From contig CAMOYA010000001.1 of NCBI GenBank assembly GCA_946629635.1, positions 46,827-110,826 of the forward strand: a DNA stretch of 64,000 bases, given 5' to 3'. The first letter of the stretch is position 1, and every line of letters begins with the position of its first letter. This document shows, in pieces, positions 47,442 through 56,652 of this stretch. The translations under genes were made by a program, and so were the position numbers. Origin of the DNA: an uncultured Clostridia bacterium (GTDB lineage Bacteria > Bacillota > Clostridia > Christensenellales > Aristaeellaceae). The notes below the pieces were generated by a model that saw nothing but the letters and a program-made list of their open reading frames with translations, had not been told where the DNA came from and did not search any database.

Positions 47442-48626
47442 ATGACAGATCCGCGCATTCAGTTCGCGCATCGCTTTGATCACGTCTCGGGAAGCGCCAT
47501 CCGGGAGATTTTCAAGGTCATTGCCCAGCCGGGAATGATTTCCTTTGCGGGCGGCAATCCGTCGCAGGATGCGCTGCCGGATGAAACGGTTTCCGCCCTG
47601 GCGGTGCAGGTGCTTCGCGATCATGGAAAGCAGATTCTGCAGTATGGCGCGACGGAGGGATACCCCTCCTTTGTGGAGAGCCTGAAGCCCTATGTCGAAA
47701 AGATTGCCGGTGCGCCGGTTCCCGCGGTTCTGCCCGTGACGGGGTCAACCCAGGCGATGGATCTTCTGTGCAAGGCGCTGATTGATCCGGGCGATGCGAT
47801 CCTGGTGGAAAATCCGTCCTTCCTCGGCAATCTGCAGTGCATGAAGCTCTATCAGGCGAACCTGGTGCCGGTGGAGAGCGACGGGCTCGGCATTCTGACG
47901 GACGACCTGGAGGAAAAGATCCGCCGGTATCATCCCAAGATGCTCTATATCATTCCCACGTTCCAGAACCCGACCGGGAAGACGCTGCCCCTGGAGCGGC
48001 GGAAAAAGGTTGCGGAGCTGGCGGAGCAGTACGGCATGATCGTCGCCGAGGATGATCCCTACCGCGACCTGCGGTACGAGGGCGATCCCCTGCCGGCCAT
48101 CAAGTCCTTTGACCGCAGTGGTCACGTCATGTTCCTCGGCAGCTTCAGCAAGATCATCTCCCCCGGCCTCCGGGTCGGCTTTATCGCCGGGGATGCGGAC
48201 ATCGTCCGCAAGTGCACCGTCGGCAAACAGAGCACCGATGTGCATACGGCCAACCTGAACCAGGCGATCGTGGATCAGTATCTGCGGCAGAACCTGCTGC
48301 CGGATCATATCCGCCGGATCTGCGAAGGATACGGAAAAAAGATGAAGCTGATGCAGGATCAGCTCTCCCGCTTCCCGGGGGACGTCCGATATACCAGGCC
48401 CGAAGGCGGCCTGTTCATCTGGGCGGAGCTGCCGGAGGGCATCAATGCGGTGGACATGCTTCAGGAAGCCATCGCCCGGAAGGTCGCCTATGTGCCCGGC
48501 ACCCACTTCTGCGTGGACGGCGGCCATTTGAATACGATCCGGCTGAACTTTTCCAACAGCACGGAGGAGCAGATTGTCGAAGGCATGAGCATTCTCCGGG
48601 AGATTATCGGCAGCAAAATCAAATAA
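47442..48626 (+). CDS. PLP-dependent aminotransferase, fold type I (2-aminoadipate/LysN-like)
   Basis: This 394-residue enzyme lacks the HTH domain of MocR regulators but matches their aminotransferase part. [14 protein letters not shown], the substrate-side [18 protein letters not shown] and the cofactor Lys237 in [14 protein letters not shown] are clear. Such enzymes use 2-oxoglutarate and aromatic, branched-chain or aminoadipate substrates; the exact one cannot be told. GGGAG precedes the ATG by about 11 bases. It is followed 16 bases later by tyrS, so a link to aromatic amino acids is possible. Confidence 0.9.
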   Translation: MTDPRIQFAHRFDHVSGSAIREIFKVIAQPGMISFAGGNPSQDALPDETVSALAVQVLRDHGKQILQYGATEGYPSFVESLKPYVEKIAGAPVPAVLPVTGSTQAMDLLCKALIDPGDAILVENPSFLGNLQCMKLYQANLVPVESDGLGILTDDLEEKIRRYHPKMLYIIPTFQNPTGKTLPLERRKKVAELAEQYGMIVAEDDPYRDLRYEGDPLPAIKSFDRSGHVMFLGSFSKIISPGLRVGFIAGDADIVRKCTVGKQSTDVHTANLNQAIVDQYLRQNLLPDHIRRICEGYGKKMKLMQDQLSRFPGDVRYTRPEGGLFIWAELPEGINAVDMLQEAIARKVAYVPGTHFCVDGGHLNTIRLNFSNSTEEQIVEGMSILREIIGSKIK

Positions 48627-48642
48627 CAGGGGGCTTACAACC

Positions 48643-49872
48643 ATGGAACATATACTGGACATTCTGAAGGAACGCGGCTTTATCGCGCAGATGACTTTTG
48701 AGGACGAGCTCTACGAGCAGCTGAAGAATCCGACCACGTTCTACGTCGGCTTCGATCCCACGGCGGACAGCCTGCATATCGGTCACTACATCCCGATCAT
48801 GGCCATGGCGCACATGCAGAAGGCGGGGCACAAGCCGATCGCCCTGATGGGCGGCGGCACCGCCATGATCGGCGATCCCTCCGGAAAGACGGACATGCGC
48901 AAGATGATGACCGTTGAAACCATTGACCACAATGTGGAATGCATCAAAAAGCAGATGTCCCGCTTCCTGGATTTCAGCGATGACCGCGCGCTGATCGTCA
49001 ATAACGGCGACTGGCTCCGCCATCTGAACTTTATCGACTTTATGCGGGATATCGGTTCCCAGTTCTCCGTCAACAAGATGCTGACCGCCGAATGCTACAA
49101 GGCCCGCATGGCGACGGAAAACGGCCTCAGCTTCCTGGAATTCACCTACATGCTGATGCAGAGCTACGACTTCCTGGAGCTGTTCCACCGGTACGGATGC
49201 CGGCTGGAGATGGGCGGCAACGATCAGTGGAGCAATATGCTCGGCGGCGCGGATCTGGTTCGCCGGCTGGACAATGAAAAGGCCTTCGCCTGTACCTTCC
49301 AGCTGCTTTTGACCCATGACGGCCGCAAGATGGGCAAGACGGAAGCCGGCGCCCTCTGGCTGGATCCGAAGAAGACCACACCCTACCAGTTCTATCAGTA
49401 CTGGCGGAATGTGGACGACAAGGATGTGGAAAAGTGCCTGGCGCTGCTGACCTTCCTGCCCATGGACGAGGTGCGCCGCCTCGGCGCGCTCGAGGGCGCG
49501 GAAATCAACGAGGCCAAGAAGGTTCTGGCCTTTGAGGTCACGAAGCTGGTGCACGGCGAGGAGGAAGCCCGCAAGGCGGCGGATGCCGCAGCGGCGCTGT
49601 TCGCCGGCGGCGCATCGGCGGAAAATGTGCCGACGCTGGAGATCACCTCCGACGAGATGCAGGCGGATGCCCGCGTCTCCACGCTGCTGGTCCGCGCAGG
49701 CCTGTGCAAGAGCCAGAGCGACGCCCGGAAGCAGATTGAGCAGAACGCTGTTTCGCTCAACGACCAGAAGGTGACGGATCCCTCCGCGGTCATCACCGCC
49801 GCCGATATCGGCGGGGACGGCGCCATGCTGAAAAAGGGCAAAAAGGGTTTCTGCCGCGTGGTCGTCCGCTGA
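48643..49872 (+). CDS. tyrS: Tyrosine--tRNA ligase
   Basis: This 409-residue class I synthetase has the HIGH motif at 45-48, the KMSKS-type loop KMGKT at 229-233, [16 protein letters not shown] as entry strand, and a C-terminal S4 RNA-binding domain (about 335-409, STLLVRAGL). The MGGNDQW block marks the tyrosine site. No T-box precedes it; it is read from the aminotransferase promoter. The [11 protein letters not shown] form with an Asn-rich insert resembles the TyrZ-like long type rather than the short Bacillus TyrS. Confidence 0.95.
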   Translation: MEHILDILKERGFIAQMTFEDELYEQLKNPTTFYVGFDPTADSLHIGHYIPIMAMAHMQKAGHKPIALMGGGTAMIGDPSGKTDMRKMMTVETIDHNVECIKKQMSRFLDFSDDRALIVNNGDWLRHLNFIDFMRDIGSQFSVNKMLTAECYKARMATENGLSFLEFTYMLMQSYDFLELFHRYGCRLEMGGNDQWSNMLGGADLVRRLDNEKAFACTFQLLLTHDGRKMGKTEAGALWLDPKKTTPYQFYQYWRNVDDKDVEKCLALLTFLPMDEVRRLGALEGAEINEAKKVLAFEVTKLVHGEEEARKAADAAAALFAGGASAENVPTLEITSDEMQADARVSTLLVRAGLCKSQSDARKQIEQNAVSLNDQKVTDPSAVITAADIGGDGAMLKKGKKGFCRVVVR

Positions 49873-49874
49873 TC

Positions 49875-50513
49875 ATGGATGCGTATATTACGGTTCGCCG
49901 TGAAGCGTCCGGCGAATCGGTGGTTCAGAAGAGCCGCTTCATCGGATGGGCTGCCCCGTGCGAAACGGAGGAGGAGGCGCTGTCCTTTTTGCGCCGGATC
50001 CGGGAAATGTACCGGGATGCGACGCACCACTGCTACGCCTATGTCATCGGAGCCAACAACGGCATCATGCGCTACAGCGATGACGGGGAGCCCGGCGGCA
50101 CCGCGGGTCTCCCGATCATGAACGTGCTCAGAGCCGGTCAGGTCGTCAATGTGTGCGTGGTGGTGGTCCGTTACTTCGGCGGAACGCTCCTGGGCACCGG
50201 CGGGCTGGTCCGTGCCTATACCCAGGGCTGCAAGGACGCGCTGGAGGCCGCCCGGGTGGTGCGGATGGAGCGGACGGCACATGTGCTTTGCGATGTTCCC
50301 TATTCCGTCTGGGATCCGCTGACCCATGCGGCCCGGAGCCTTCCGGTGCAGATTCAGGAGCCGGCCTTCGGCTCCTCCGTGACCTTTACGCTGGCCGTCC
50401 GCTCGGGGGATCTGGACAGGGTGATGGACACGCTCGGCCAGGTCACAGGGCGCAAAATCAAAACGGAGCCGAAGGATGAAACCTTCGACCCCTGGGAAAT
50501 CGGTTCGGATTGA
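49875..50513 (+). CDS. yigZ: YigZ/IMPACT family protein (UPF0029)
   Basis: This 212-residue protein has the IMPACT N-terminal domain (about 1-125) with KSRFIGWA, the DATHHCYAYVIG segment, SDDGEPGGTAGLP and VVVRYFGGTLLGTGGLVRAY, followed by a small C-terminal ferredoxin-like domain. The bacterial function is not settled; the eukaryotic relative restrains Gcn2. It begins two bases after tyrS and ends one base before the convergent deoD gene, leaving no room for a shared terminator outside coding sequence. Confidence 0.93.
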   Translation: MDAYITVRREASGESVVQKSRFIGWAAPCETEEEALSFLRRIREMYRDATHHCYAYVIGANNGIMRYSDDGEPGGTAGLPIMNVLRAGQVVNVCVVVVRYFGGTLLGTGGLVRAYTQGCKDALEAARVVRMERTAHVLCDVPYSVWDPLTHAARSLPVQIQEPAFGSSVTFTLAVRSGDLDRVMDTLGQVTGRKIKTEPKDETFDPWEIGSD

Positions 50514-50514
50514 A

Positions 50515-51228
50515 TTAAATCAGGGAAAGCGCAATCTCCATCATTTTCGTGAAGCCTTCCTGGCGCTCCTGGGGATCTGTTTCCTCGGTGGTGCCCGGGA
50601 TATCGGAAATCGTGCAGATGGCGAGCGCATTCTTCCCGGCCATGGCCGCGTTGATATACAGCGCGGCCGCTTCCATTTCTACGGCCAGAACGCCCATCTT
50701 CCGCAGCTGCTCGCCGACGTTGACGGGGGAATAGAATACGTCGGAGCTGAATACCGGGCCGGCATAGGCGGTCACGCCCAGCTCCTTCGCCGCGACCATG
50801 GCCTTGTGCAGCAGCTCGTAGCTGCAGCAGGCGGCGACATTTCCGTTGAAATTGAACGCCTTGACATATCCGGAATCCGTATAGGCGCTGATACCCATCA
50901 CCACGTCCCGCAGCTTCAGCTTCGGGGACAGCGCGCCGGCGCTGCCGATCCGGATGATGTTGTCCACATCGTAGAAGTTGAACAGTTCGTAGGAATAGAT
51001 GCCGATCGACGGGCAGCCCATGCCGCTGGCCATCACGGATACGGGCTTCCCCCTGTATGTGCCGGTGTATCCCTGAATGCCGCGCACGTTGTTGACCAGC
51101 TTTGCGTTCTCCAGATAGGTATCCGCCAGGAATTTGGCCCGCAGCGGATCGCCCGGCATCAGAACCGTCTTGGCAAACTCGCCCGCCAGAGCGCTGTTGT
51201 GGGGCGTCGGTGTGTTACCCTGCATCAT
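50515..51228 (-). CDS. deoD: Purine-nucleoside phosphorylase, DeoD type
   Basis: This 237-residue enzyme splits purine nucleosides with phosphate. MPGDPLRAKF (24-33), the GMGCPSIGIYSYEL segment, VEMEAAALY with Glu184 and Glu186, and the catalytic Asp209 in ISDIPG define the hexameric DeoD group. AAGGAGG lies seven bases before the ATG. It is the last gene of a long minus-strand series, 13 bases after the TetR gene. Together with the cytidine deaminase domain at 24.5 kb it suggests nucleoside salvage. Confidence 0.95.
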   Translation of the reverse strand: MMQGNTPTPHNSALAGEFAKTVLMPGDPLRAKFLADTYLENAKLVNNVRGIQGYTGTYRGKPVSVMASGMGCPSIGIYSYELFNFYDVDNIIRIGSAGALSPKLKLRDVVMGISAYTDSGYVKAFNFNGNVAACCSYELLHKAMVAAKELGVTAYAGPVFSSDVFYSPVNVGEQLRKMGVLAVEMEAAALYINAAMAGKNALAICTISDIPGTTEETDPQERQEGFTKMMEIALSLI

Positions 51229-51241
51229 ATTGTTACCTCCT

Positions 51242-51931
51242 TCAATTCCAATGCAGCCTGATCTGTCCGATCATCTGCTTGAGTTCCGTCAGATTGATCA
51301 GCTCCAGGGATCCGAACGGCGCAGAGATGATCTTTTCCAGCGCATTGCGGCAGATATCCGTTTCCGCGAGCATGTCACCCGTGTCCGGCTCCCGCTTGTC
51401 CTCCAGCGCAGAAATCAGCATGCTGCACAGCCGGCACCACAGATCGTTGAGCAGCAGGCAGCAGAGTCTTCCCGTTCTTTCAGCGTCCGGACAGTAGCAC
51501 TCTCCGGAGATCGTCCCCGAGATCAGCTGATCGGTGATCAGGGGATGAAAGGCAGCCGTCAGGGACTCGCAGTATCCGGAACGGATGTTTCTTCCCTCCG
51601 GCAGATTGAATACCGGCAGCAGCATCAGCAGAAAGGTCAGCTTTTCCCCCGTCAGCGGCATCATGCCGGAAAACAGCACGTTCAGATTGAACGAGGCCGG
51701 CCCCTGCTCGCTCATGCGGCCGAGAACGATCGCTGCCTGATCCTGTACGCGCCGCCGGCAGATCTCCTCGAGCAGCATCTCCTTGCTGGCAAAATGATGA
51801 TAAAAGCTTCCCTTGCTGGTATGCAGAAGATCGATGATCTCCTGGATTCCCGTCTTTTCGTATCCCTGGCGGCAGAAAAGCGTTTCAGCCGTCCGGATGA
51901 TTTCTTCCCTTTTCCTGTCTCCCTTGATCAT
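51242..51931 (-). CDS. TetR/AcrR family transcriptional regulator
   Basis: This 229-residue protein has an N-terminal helix-turn-helix (about 8-55): EEIIRTAETLFCRQGYEKTGIQ, split as EEIIRTAETLFCRQGYEKTG and then IIDLLHTSKGSFYHHFASKE. The C-terminal ligand domain is variable and contains several Cys residues (CYCPD, CCLLL, CRLC). No target operator or efflux gene is seen nearby. It lies 24 bases after the flavoprotein gene and 13 before deoD, so it may regulate its own neighbours. Confidence 0.9.
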   Translation of the reverse strand: MIKGDRKREEIIRTAETLFCRQGYEKTGIQEIIDLLHTSKGSFYHHFASKEMLLEEICRRRVQDQAAIVLGRMSEQGPASFNLNVLFSGMMPLTGEKLTFLLMLLPVFNLPEGRNIRSGYCESLTAAFHPLITDQLISGTISGECYCPDAERTGRLCCLLLNDLWCRLCSMLISALEDKREPDTGDMLAETDICRNALEKIISAPFGSLELINLTELKQMIGQIRLHWN

Positions 51932-51955
51932 GGTGAACTGTATCCTTCCGCGTAT

Positions 51956-53167
51956 TTATATATGCTCTCCCGCCAGAATGCCGGAGGCGAAGGCGAACAT
52001 CAGATTGAAACCGCCGCAGTCCCCGTCCACATTCAGCGTTTCTCCGGCGGCATAGAGCCCGGGAACAATCCGGGATTCCATGCTTTCCGGGCTGAATTCG
52101 CTGCACAGCGCGCCGCCGGCAGCCACCTGCGCATCGCTGATTCCCCGCTTTCCCATCACTTTCAGCCGGTAGTGAAAAGCCGTCCGGACGATGGAGCGGA
52201 TCTGCGCATCATCCAGGTCCCCGGCCCTTTCCCCGCGCAGGGGAATGCCGGCCTGCTTCAGCACCGCATAGGACAGCCGGGGCAGCATCAGGCCGTTGAG
52301 CAGCGCAGTGGGATCCAGCGCCGAAAAAGCGTCCTGCCGGGATTGAAGCTCCCGGTACAGCGCATCCTCCTCGGGAAACAGGCGCCCGACCGGATCGATC
52401 TCAATCCATTGCCCGCTACCGTCCACAAAACGGGACAGCTGCATCGCGCAGATGCCGCTGACGCCATCCTCCGTGAACAGCGCCTCGCCCTTTTCCCGGG
52501 CTATGGCATTGCCCGAAGCATCCATCAGCGCGATGGAGCAGCGGACCCGGATCCCGGCCAGACCGGAAATGCTGACCCGATCGGTCCGCACCGGGGTCAG
52601 CGAAGGCTCAAAGGGAACCGTCCTGTGGCCAAAGGAGCGGAGGATGACCGGACCGATATCCGTCCCGCCGAGGTTTTTGCCGGCGGGACTGCCGGATGCG
52701 ATCAGCAGACGGCGGCTGAAGATGCTCCCGTCCGAAAGACGGATGCGGAACTGATGGTCCGAAAGCGTACAGGAGAGCACTTCCGCACCGGTCCGCACCT
52801 CCGCGCCGGATTGCTTCAGTCCCATCTTCAGCGCGTCGACAACGGAAGAAGACTGAAAGGTGCATGGGTACACGCGCCCCTCCGTCTCCTCGCTCACAAT
52901 CAGCCCCAGCCGGTGCCAGAACGCCTTCTGCCGCTCCGGACCGCAACGGGAGATCACCGCCTGCGCAAAGGCGCTTTCTCCCCGGTAGCGGAGAGGACCG
53001 GTATTCATCAGATTGCATCGCCCGTTGCCGGAAGCCATGATCTTGCGGCCGACCGCGGCGGACTTTTCCAGCAGGATCACGTGACGCCCCCTGCCGGCCG
53101 CCATGACTGCGGCCGCCATGCCGGATGCACCGCCCCCGATCACCGCCAGATCATAAACCGTTTCCAA
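51956..53167 (-). CDS. HI0933/BaiN-like FAD-dependent oxidoreductase
   Basis: This 403-residue flavoprotein binds FAD through GGGASGMAAA (from Gly11), with GNGRCNLMNT and the C-terminal block GLYAAGETLNVDGDCGG followed by NLMFAFASG typical of the HI0933 family. Members are named aminoacetone oxidase or BaiN, but most have no proven substrate. Translation starts at TTG 53167, six bases after GGAGG. It lies 26 bases past the methyltransferase gene and may be cotranscribed with the TetR gene. Confidence 0.9.
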   Translation of the reverse strand: METVYDLAVIGGGASGMAAAVMAAGRGRHVILLEKSAAVGRKIMASGNGRCNLMNTGPLRYRGESAFAQAVISRCGPERQKAFWHRLGLIVSEETEGRVYPCTFQSSSVVDALKMGLKQSGAEVRTGAEVLSCTLSDHQFRIRLSDGSIFSRRLLIASGSPAGKNLGGTDIGPVILRSFGHRTVPFEPSLTPVRTDRVSISGLAGIRVRCSIALMDASGNAIAREKGEALFTEDGVSGICAMQLSRFVDGSGQWIEIDPVGRLFPEEDALYRELQSRQDAFSALDPTALLNGLMLPRLSYAVLKQAGIPLRGERAGDLDDAQIRSIVRTAFHYRLKVMGKRGISDAQVAAGGALCSEFSPESMESRIVPGLYAAGETLNVDGDCGGFNLMFAFASGILAGEHI

Positions 53168-53193
53168 TGCAGCCCTCCATGAATCCGGTCTGT

Positions 53194-53937
53194 TCAGACC
53201 AAAGTCTCTTTTATATGATAAACAGACTTGAGTTCGTTTGTCAACTCATTTTGCTCATTGTATACAATCAGCGGGGGCATGGGATGCAGCATCGGCCTGG
53301 AATCCTTGGCCGCGTCGATCAGCACCAGGTTGGCCGGCTGCCCTGCCCGGGGATAAACGAGCCGGAACCGTTTCGGCTCCAGATGGCATTTCCGCAGTTC
53401 ATCCATGATATGCAGCATCTGCGCTGCCGGATACACGAGGGAAAGCCGCCCTTTGCCCTTCAGGATCCGGAAGGCGGAAAGAAAGAAGCGATGCAGCGTT
53501 TCCGGGTCCTGATTCCGGGCGATGTTCCGCTCCGGAACAGGACTGGCCAGCGAGGCGCCGGGCAGGCCGTAGGGCGGATTCGTGATCACCGCGTCCACGC
53601 TGCAGGACGGAAGCAGATTCATCGCCTCTCCGGCGTCTGCATGGACGATCTGAACCCGATCCTCCAGGCAGTTGAGCGCGACGGATCTTTTTGCCATTTC
53701 GCAGGCATCCTCCTGAATGTCGATGCCGCAGAACCGGCTTCCCTTTCCCCGGCCAATCAGCAGCAGGATCAGTACCGCGCTGCCGCAGCCCAGGTCCACC
53801 ACGAAATCTCCCGGGCGGATCTCCGCGAAATCCGCCAGCAGCACGGAATCCATGCCAAAGCGGAAACCGTTCTTCTTCTGGATCAGCTGCAGTCCGTTCA
53901 GCTGGAGATCCTCCACCGTTTCGTCTTTCCGAATCAT
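53194..53937 (-). CDS. TrmN6-like SAM-dependent methyltransferase (tRNA1-Val adenine-37 type)
   Basis: This protein of about 247 residues has the SAM motif VVDLGCGSA (near 46-54) and the N6-adenine motif NPPY (120-123), as in TrmN6/YfiC. LQLIQKKNGFRFGMDSVLLA is the family's N-terminal signature. The frame is open up to 54000, but that start lies in a perfect hairpin. ATG 53937, nine bases after GGAAG, fits family length better; ATG 53946 is also possible. The target in E. coli is A37 of tRNA-Val; here it is inferred. Confidence 0.88.
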   Translation of the reverse strand: MIRKDETVEDLQLNGLQLIQKKNGFRFGMDSVLLADFAEIRPGDFVVDLGCGSAVLILLLIGRGKGSRFCGIDIQEDACEMAKRSVALNCLEDRVQIVHADAGEAMNLLPSCSVDAVITNPPYGLPGASLASPVPERNIARNQDPETLHRFFLSAFRILKGKGRLSLVYPAAQMLHIMDELRKCHLEPKRFRLVYPRAGQPANLVLIDAAKDSRPMLHPMPPLIVYNEQNELTNELKSVYHIKETLV

Positions 53938-53978
53938 TTCTTCCATCTTCCGGGCTTCATCCTCCCCATATACTGGAA

Positions 53979-54002
53979 TGGGATGTGCGTTTCCGCACAT
54001 CC
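53979..54002. terminator. Hairpin between glgA and the TrmN6-like gene
   Basis: GGGATGTGCG and CGCACATCCC form a perfect ten-base stem with a GAAA loop (minus strand) or TTTC loop (plus). The T-rich tail (TTTATTTTA) lies on the plus-strand side, so as a terminator it would stop plus-strand transcripts. For the glg mRNA it may instead act as a 3' stabiliser or processing site. Confidence 0.55.
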
Positions 54003-54011
54003 CGGTTTATT

Positions 54012-55508
54012 TTACACGTTCATGACCACTGGGTTTTCCTCTTCCGGGGGTTCCTCCGGCTCTTCCTTCTTTTCCTCGAACAGGGACTGGTACAGCTTCA
54101 GGTATTCAGAGGCGGAATGGCTCCAGCTGTAGTCGCCGGTCATGCCGCGGTGCTGCAGAAGCTTCCACACGTCCTTCTGGTTCTGGTAGAAGTCAATGCC
54201 CCGCTCAATGGTATGGAGCATGTCGTGCGCGTTGTAATTGAAGAAGGTAAAGCCGTTTCCTTCACCGGTAAATTCGTTGTAGCTCAGCACGGTATCCCGC
54301 AGACCGCCGGTCTCCCGGACGATCGGCACGGATCCGTACCGCATGGCGATCATCTGGCTCAGCCCGCAGGGCTCGAACTGGCTGGGCATCAGGAACAGGT
54401 CCACGCCGGCATAGATCTGATGCGCCAGCGCATGGTCCATGGTGAACCGGGCCGCGACCCGGCCGCTGTATTCCCCTTCCGCCCAGCTGAACAGATTGAA
54501 GTACCGCCCTTCGCCCATGCCGAGCACCACCAGCTGGACATTCAGTCGCATGATGTCCGCAATGACATAGTCGACCAGGTCCAGTCCCTTCTGGTTGCTG
54601 AGCCGGCCGACCATGCCGATGATCGGCACATCGGGATTGACGTCCAGTCCCATGGATTCCTGCAGCGCCTTTTTGCAGAGGGCCTTGCCGCTCAGATCGT
54701 CCACGGTGAAGTTGGCGGCGATGTCGGGATCCGTCGCCGGATCGTAGGCGTTGATGTCGATGCCGTTCAGCACGCCGTGCAGATCCTTCCGCCGCTTGCA
54801 GAGCAGCCCGTCGAGGCGTTCGCCGTAGTAGGCGGTCTGGATCTCCTGGGAATAGGAGGGGCTGACCGTGGTGATCAGATCGCTGTATACGAGAGCGGCC
54901 TTCATGAAGTTGGCGCACCCGAAGCACTCCAGCTGATCCTCCGTCCACAGACTGTCCCCCAGTCCCAGCACATCCTGCACCTCGCGGATGCCGAAGATCC
55001 CCTGATACTGCAGGTTATGGATGGTGAAAACCGTCCTGATATCCTTGTAATACGGCAGGTGTGCATACTGAATCTTCAGCAGGGCCGGGATCATGCCGCT
55101 CTGCCAGTCATGGGCATGGATCACGTCCGGCTGGAAATCGATCAGCGGAAGCATGTTCAGGACACTGCGGCAGAAGAATCCGAAACGCTCGTATTCATCC
55201 CCGCCCATTCCGTAGATGTACGGCCGTCCGAAATAGAACTTGTTGTCCATGAAATACCAGATCACGCCGTCTTTTTCCAGCTTTTCAATTCCGCAGTACT
55301 GCCGCCGCCAGCCCAGCTGCACCTCAAAGTCGCATACATGGGTCATCTGTGCGGTATATTCGTGCGGAATCGCCGTATAATCCGGAATGATCACGCGAAC
55401 GTCATGGCCTTCCCGGGCGAGCACCGGAGCGAGCGCGCCGACCACATCCGCCAGCCCCCCTGTCTTGACAAAGGGGACACATTCGCTGGCCGTAAAAAGG
55501 ATTTTCAT
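54012..55508 (-). CDS. glgA: Glycogen synthase (ADP-glucose type)
   Basis: This 498-residue GT5 enzyme extends alpha-1,4-glucan using ADP-glucose. The N-terminal KTGGLADVVG (15-24) binds ADP-glucose, HAHDWQSG is the second block, and the C-terminal GT-B half contains MPSQFEPCGLSQMIAMRYG. GGGAGGA lies about eight bases before the ATG. It follows glgC and glgD in one minus-strand operon. The branching enzyme glgB and phosphorylase glgP are not in the window. Confidence 0.96.
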   Translation of the reverse strand: MKILFTASECVPFVKTGGLADVVGALAPVLAREGHDVRVIIPDYTAIPHEYTAQMTHVCDFEVQLGWRRQYCGIEKLEKDGVIWYFMDNKFYFGRPYIYGMGGDEYERFGFFCRSVLNMLPLIDFQPDVIHAHDWQSGMIPALLKIQYAHLPYYKDIRTVFTIHNLQYQGIFGIREVQDVLGLGDSLWTEDQLECFGCANFMKAALVYSDLITTVSPSYSQEIQTAYYGERLDGLLCKRRKDLHGVLNGIDINAYDPATDPDIAANFTVDDLSGKALCKKALQESMGLDVNPDVPIIGMVGRLSNQKGLDLVDYVIADIMRLNVQLVVLGMGEGRYFNLFSWAEGEYSGRVAARFTMDHALAHQIYAGVDLFLMPSQFEPCGLSQMIAMRYGSVPIVRETGGLRDTVLSYNEFTGEGNGFTFFNYNAHDMLHTIERGIDFYQNQKDVWKLLQHRGMTGDYSWSHSASEYLKLYQSLFEEKKEEPEEPPEEENPVVMNV

Positions 55509-55525
55509 CAGGCAATTCCTCCCTC

Positions 55526-56647
55526 TCAGATCACTACATCCTTGCCGATCACGATCGGATAGGCTTCCGGACCGATCAGCCGCGCGTTCCGCTTGATGAT
55601 GGCCTGCTTGTCCAGAATGCAGTTTTCGATATAGGCGCCTTCGTGCACCTGTCCGTCCTGCATGATGATGCAGTTCTTGACGTGTGCGTCCTTGGCGATC
55701 TTCACGCCGCGGAACAGCACGCTGTTCTCCACGATACCGTTGATCTGGCAGCCATCGGCGATCAGGGAGTTGATCACGCTGGGATCATCGCCGTAGCAGG
55801 CGGGCATTTCATCGCGAACCTTGGTGTAAACCGGCAGATCCTCGCGGAACAGGCCCTTGCGCAGCTTGGGATCGAGCACTTCCATGTTGAACTTGAAGTA
55901 GCTCTGAACGGAATCGATATGCCAGCACTTTCCCTTGTACTCATAGGCATTGATCCGCGCGGACTTGTCCTGAACCAGCTTCAGGATGATATCCTTGTCC
56001 ATGGAGTGCAGCCCGTGCGCCACCGCCTTGTCTGCCAGATCGTTCAGCAACTCGCGCTTGATGACGAGCACCTGCATGTAGCAGTTGCTGTAGGTCGGAT
56101 GCGTCGGCATCACTTCGACATCCTGCACGTTGCCGCTATTGTCCAGATCCAGATAGGTGCCGTATTCATCCCGCTTCATGCTGGGATCCTTGGTGTACAT
56201 GAGCGTGATATCCGCTCCGGTGTCGATGTAGTGCTGCACCAGCTCATCCAGCCGGGCGTTGTAGATGATATTGCTGTTGCTCAGCACGACGATTTCCTGC
56301 TTGGAGCGGACGAGAAAATTACTGTTGGAGCGGACCGCGTCCAGCAGTCCGGGATACAGGCCGACATTCTCCCGGGTCAGGAAGGGCGGCAGGATGTGCA
56401 GCCCGTTGATCTTTCCGTGCAGATCCCACTCCTTGCCGGAGCCCAGATGGTCCATCAGGCTGTGATAGTTCTTCTGCATGATGACGCCGATGTTCTTTAT
56501 TCCGCCGTTGACCATGCTGGAAACCAGGAAGTCAATCACCCGGTACCTTCCGGCCACCGGCATTGCGGCGATCGCACGGGTCAGCGTCAGCTCCCGCAGT
56601 CTGGCATCATTCTCGCCTGTATAAATCAGTCCCATTACGTCTTTCAT
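55526..56647 (-). CDS. glgD: Glucose-1-phosphate adenylyltransferase, GlgD subunit
   Basis: This 373-residue GlgC paralogue has the nucleotidyltransferase N-terminal half (LRELTLTRAIAAMPVAGRYR) and the left-handed beta-helix C-terminal half. The GGQG-type loop of GlgC is lacking (GLIYTGEND instead), which is usual for GlgD. GlgD pairs with GlgC and modulates it. The ATG at 56647 has AAAGGA nine bases upstream and matches relatives; ATG 56656 overlaps the glgC stop and is an alternative. Confidence 0.94.
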   Translation of the reverse strand: MKDVMGLIYTGENDARLRELTLTRAIAAMPVAGRYRVIDFLVSSMVNGGIKNIGVIMQKNYHSLMDHLGSGKEWDLHGKINGLHILPPFLTRENVGLYPGLLDAVRSNSNFLVRSKQEIVVLSNSNIIYNARLDELVQHYIDTGADITLMYTKDPSMKRDEYGTYLDLDNSGNVQDVEVMPTHPTYSNCYMQVLVIKRELLNDLADKAVAHGLHSMDKDIILKLVQDKSARINAYEYKGKCWHIDSVQSYFKFNMEVLDPKLRKGLFREDLPVYTKVRDEMPACYGDDPSVINSLIADGCQINGIVENSVLFRGVKIAKDAHVKNCIIMQDGQVHEGAYIENCILDKQAIIKRNARLIGPEAYPIVIGKDVVI

Positions 56648-56652
56648 GATCT

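Noticed and set aside
53938..54000. Longer start (54000) for the TrmN6-like protein
   Set aside because: The extra codons fall in a perfect hairpin and no ribosome site precedes them.
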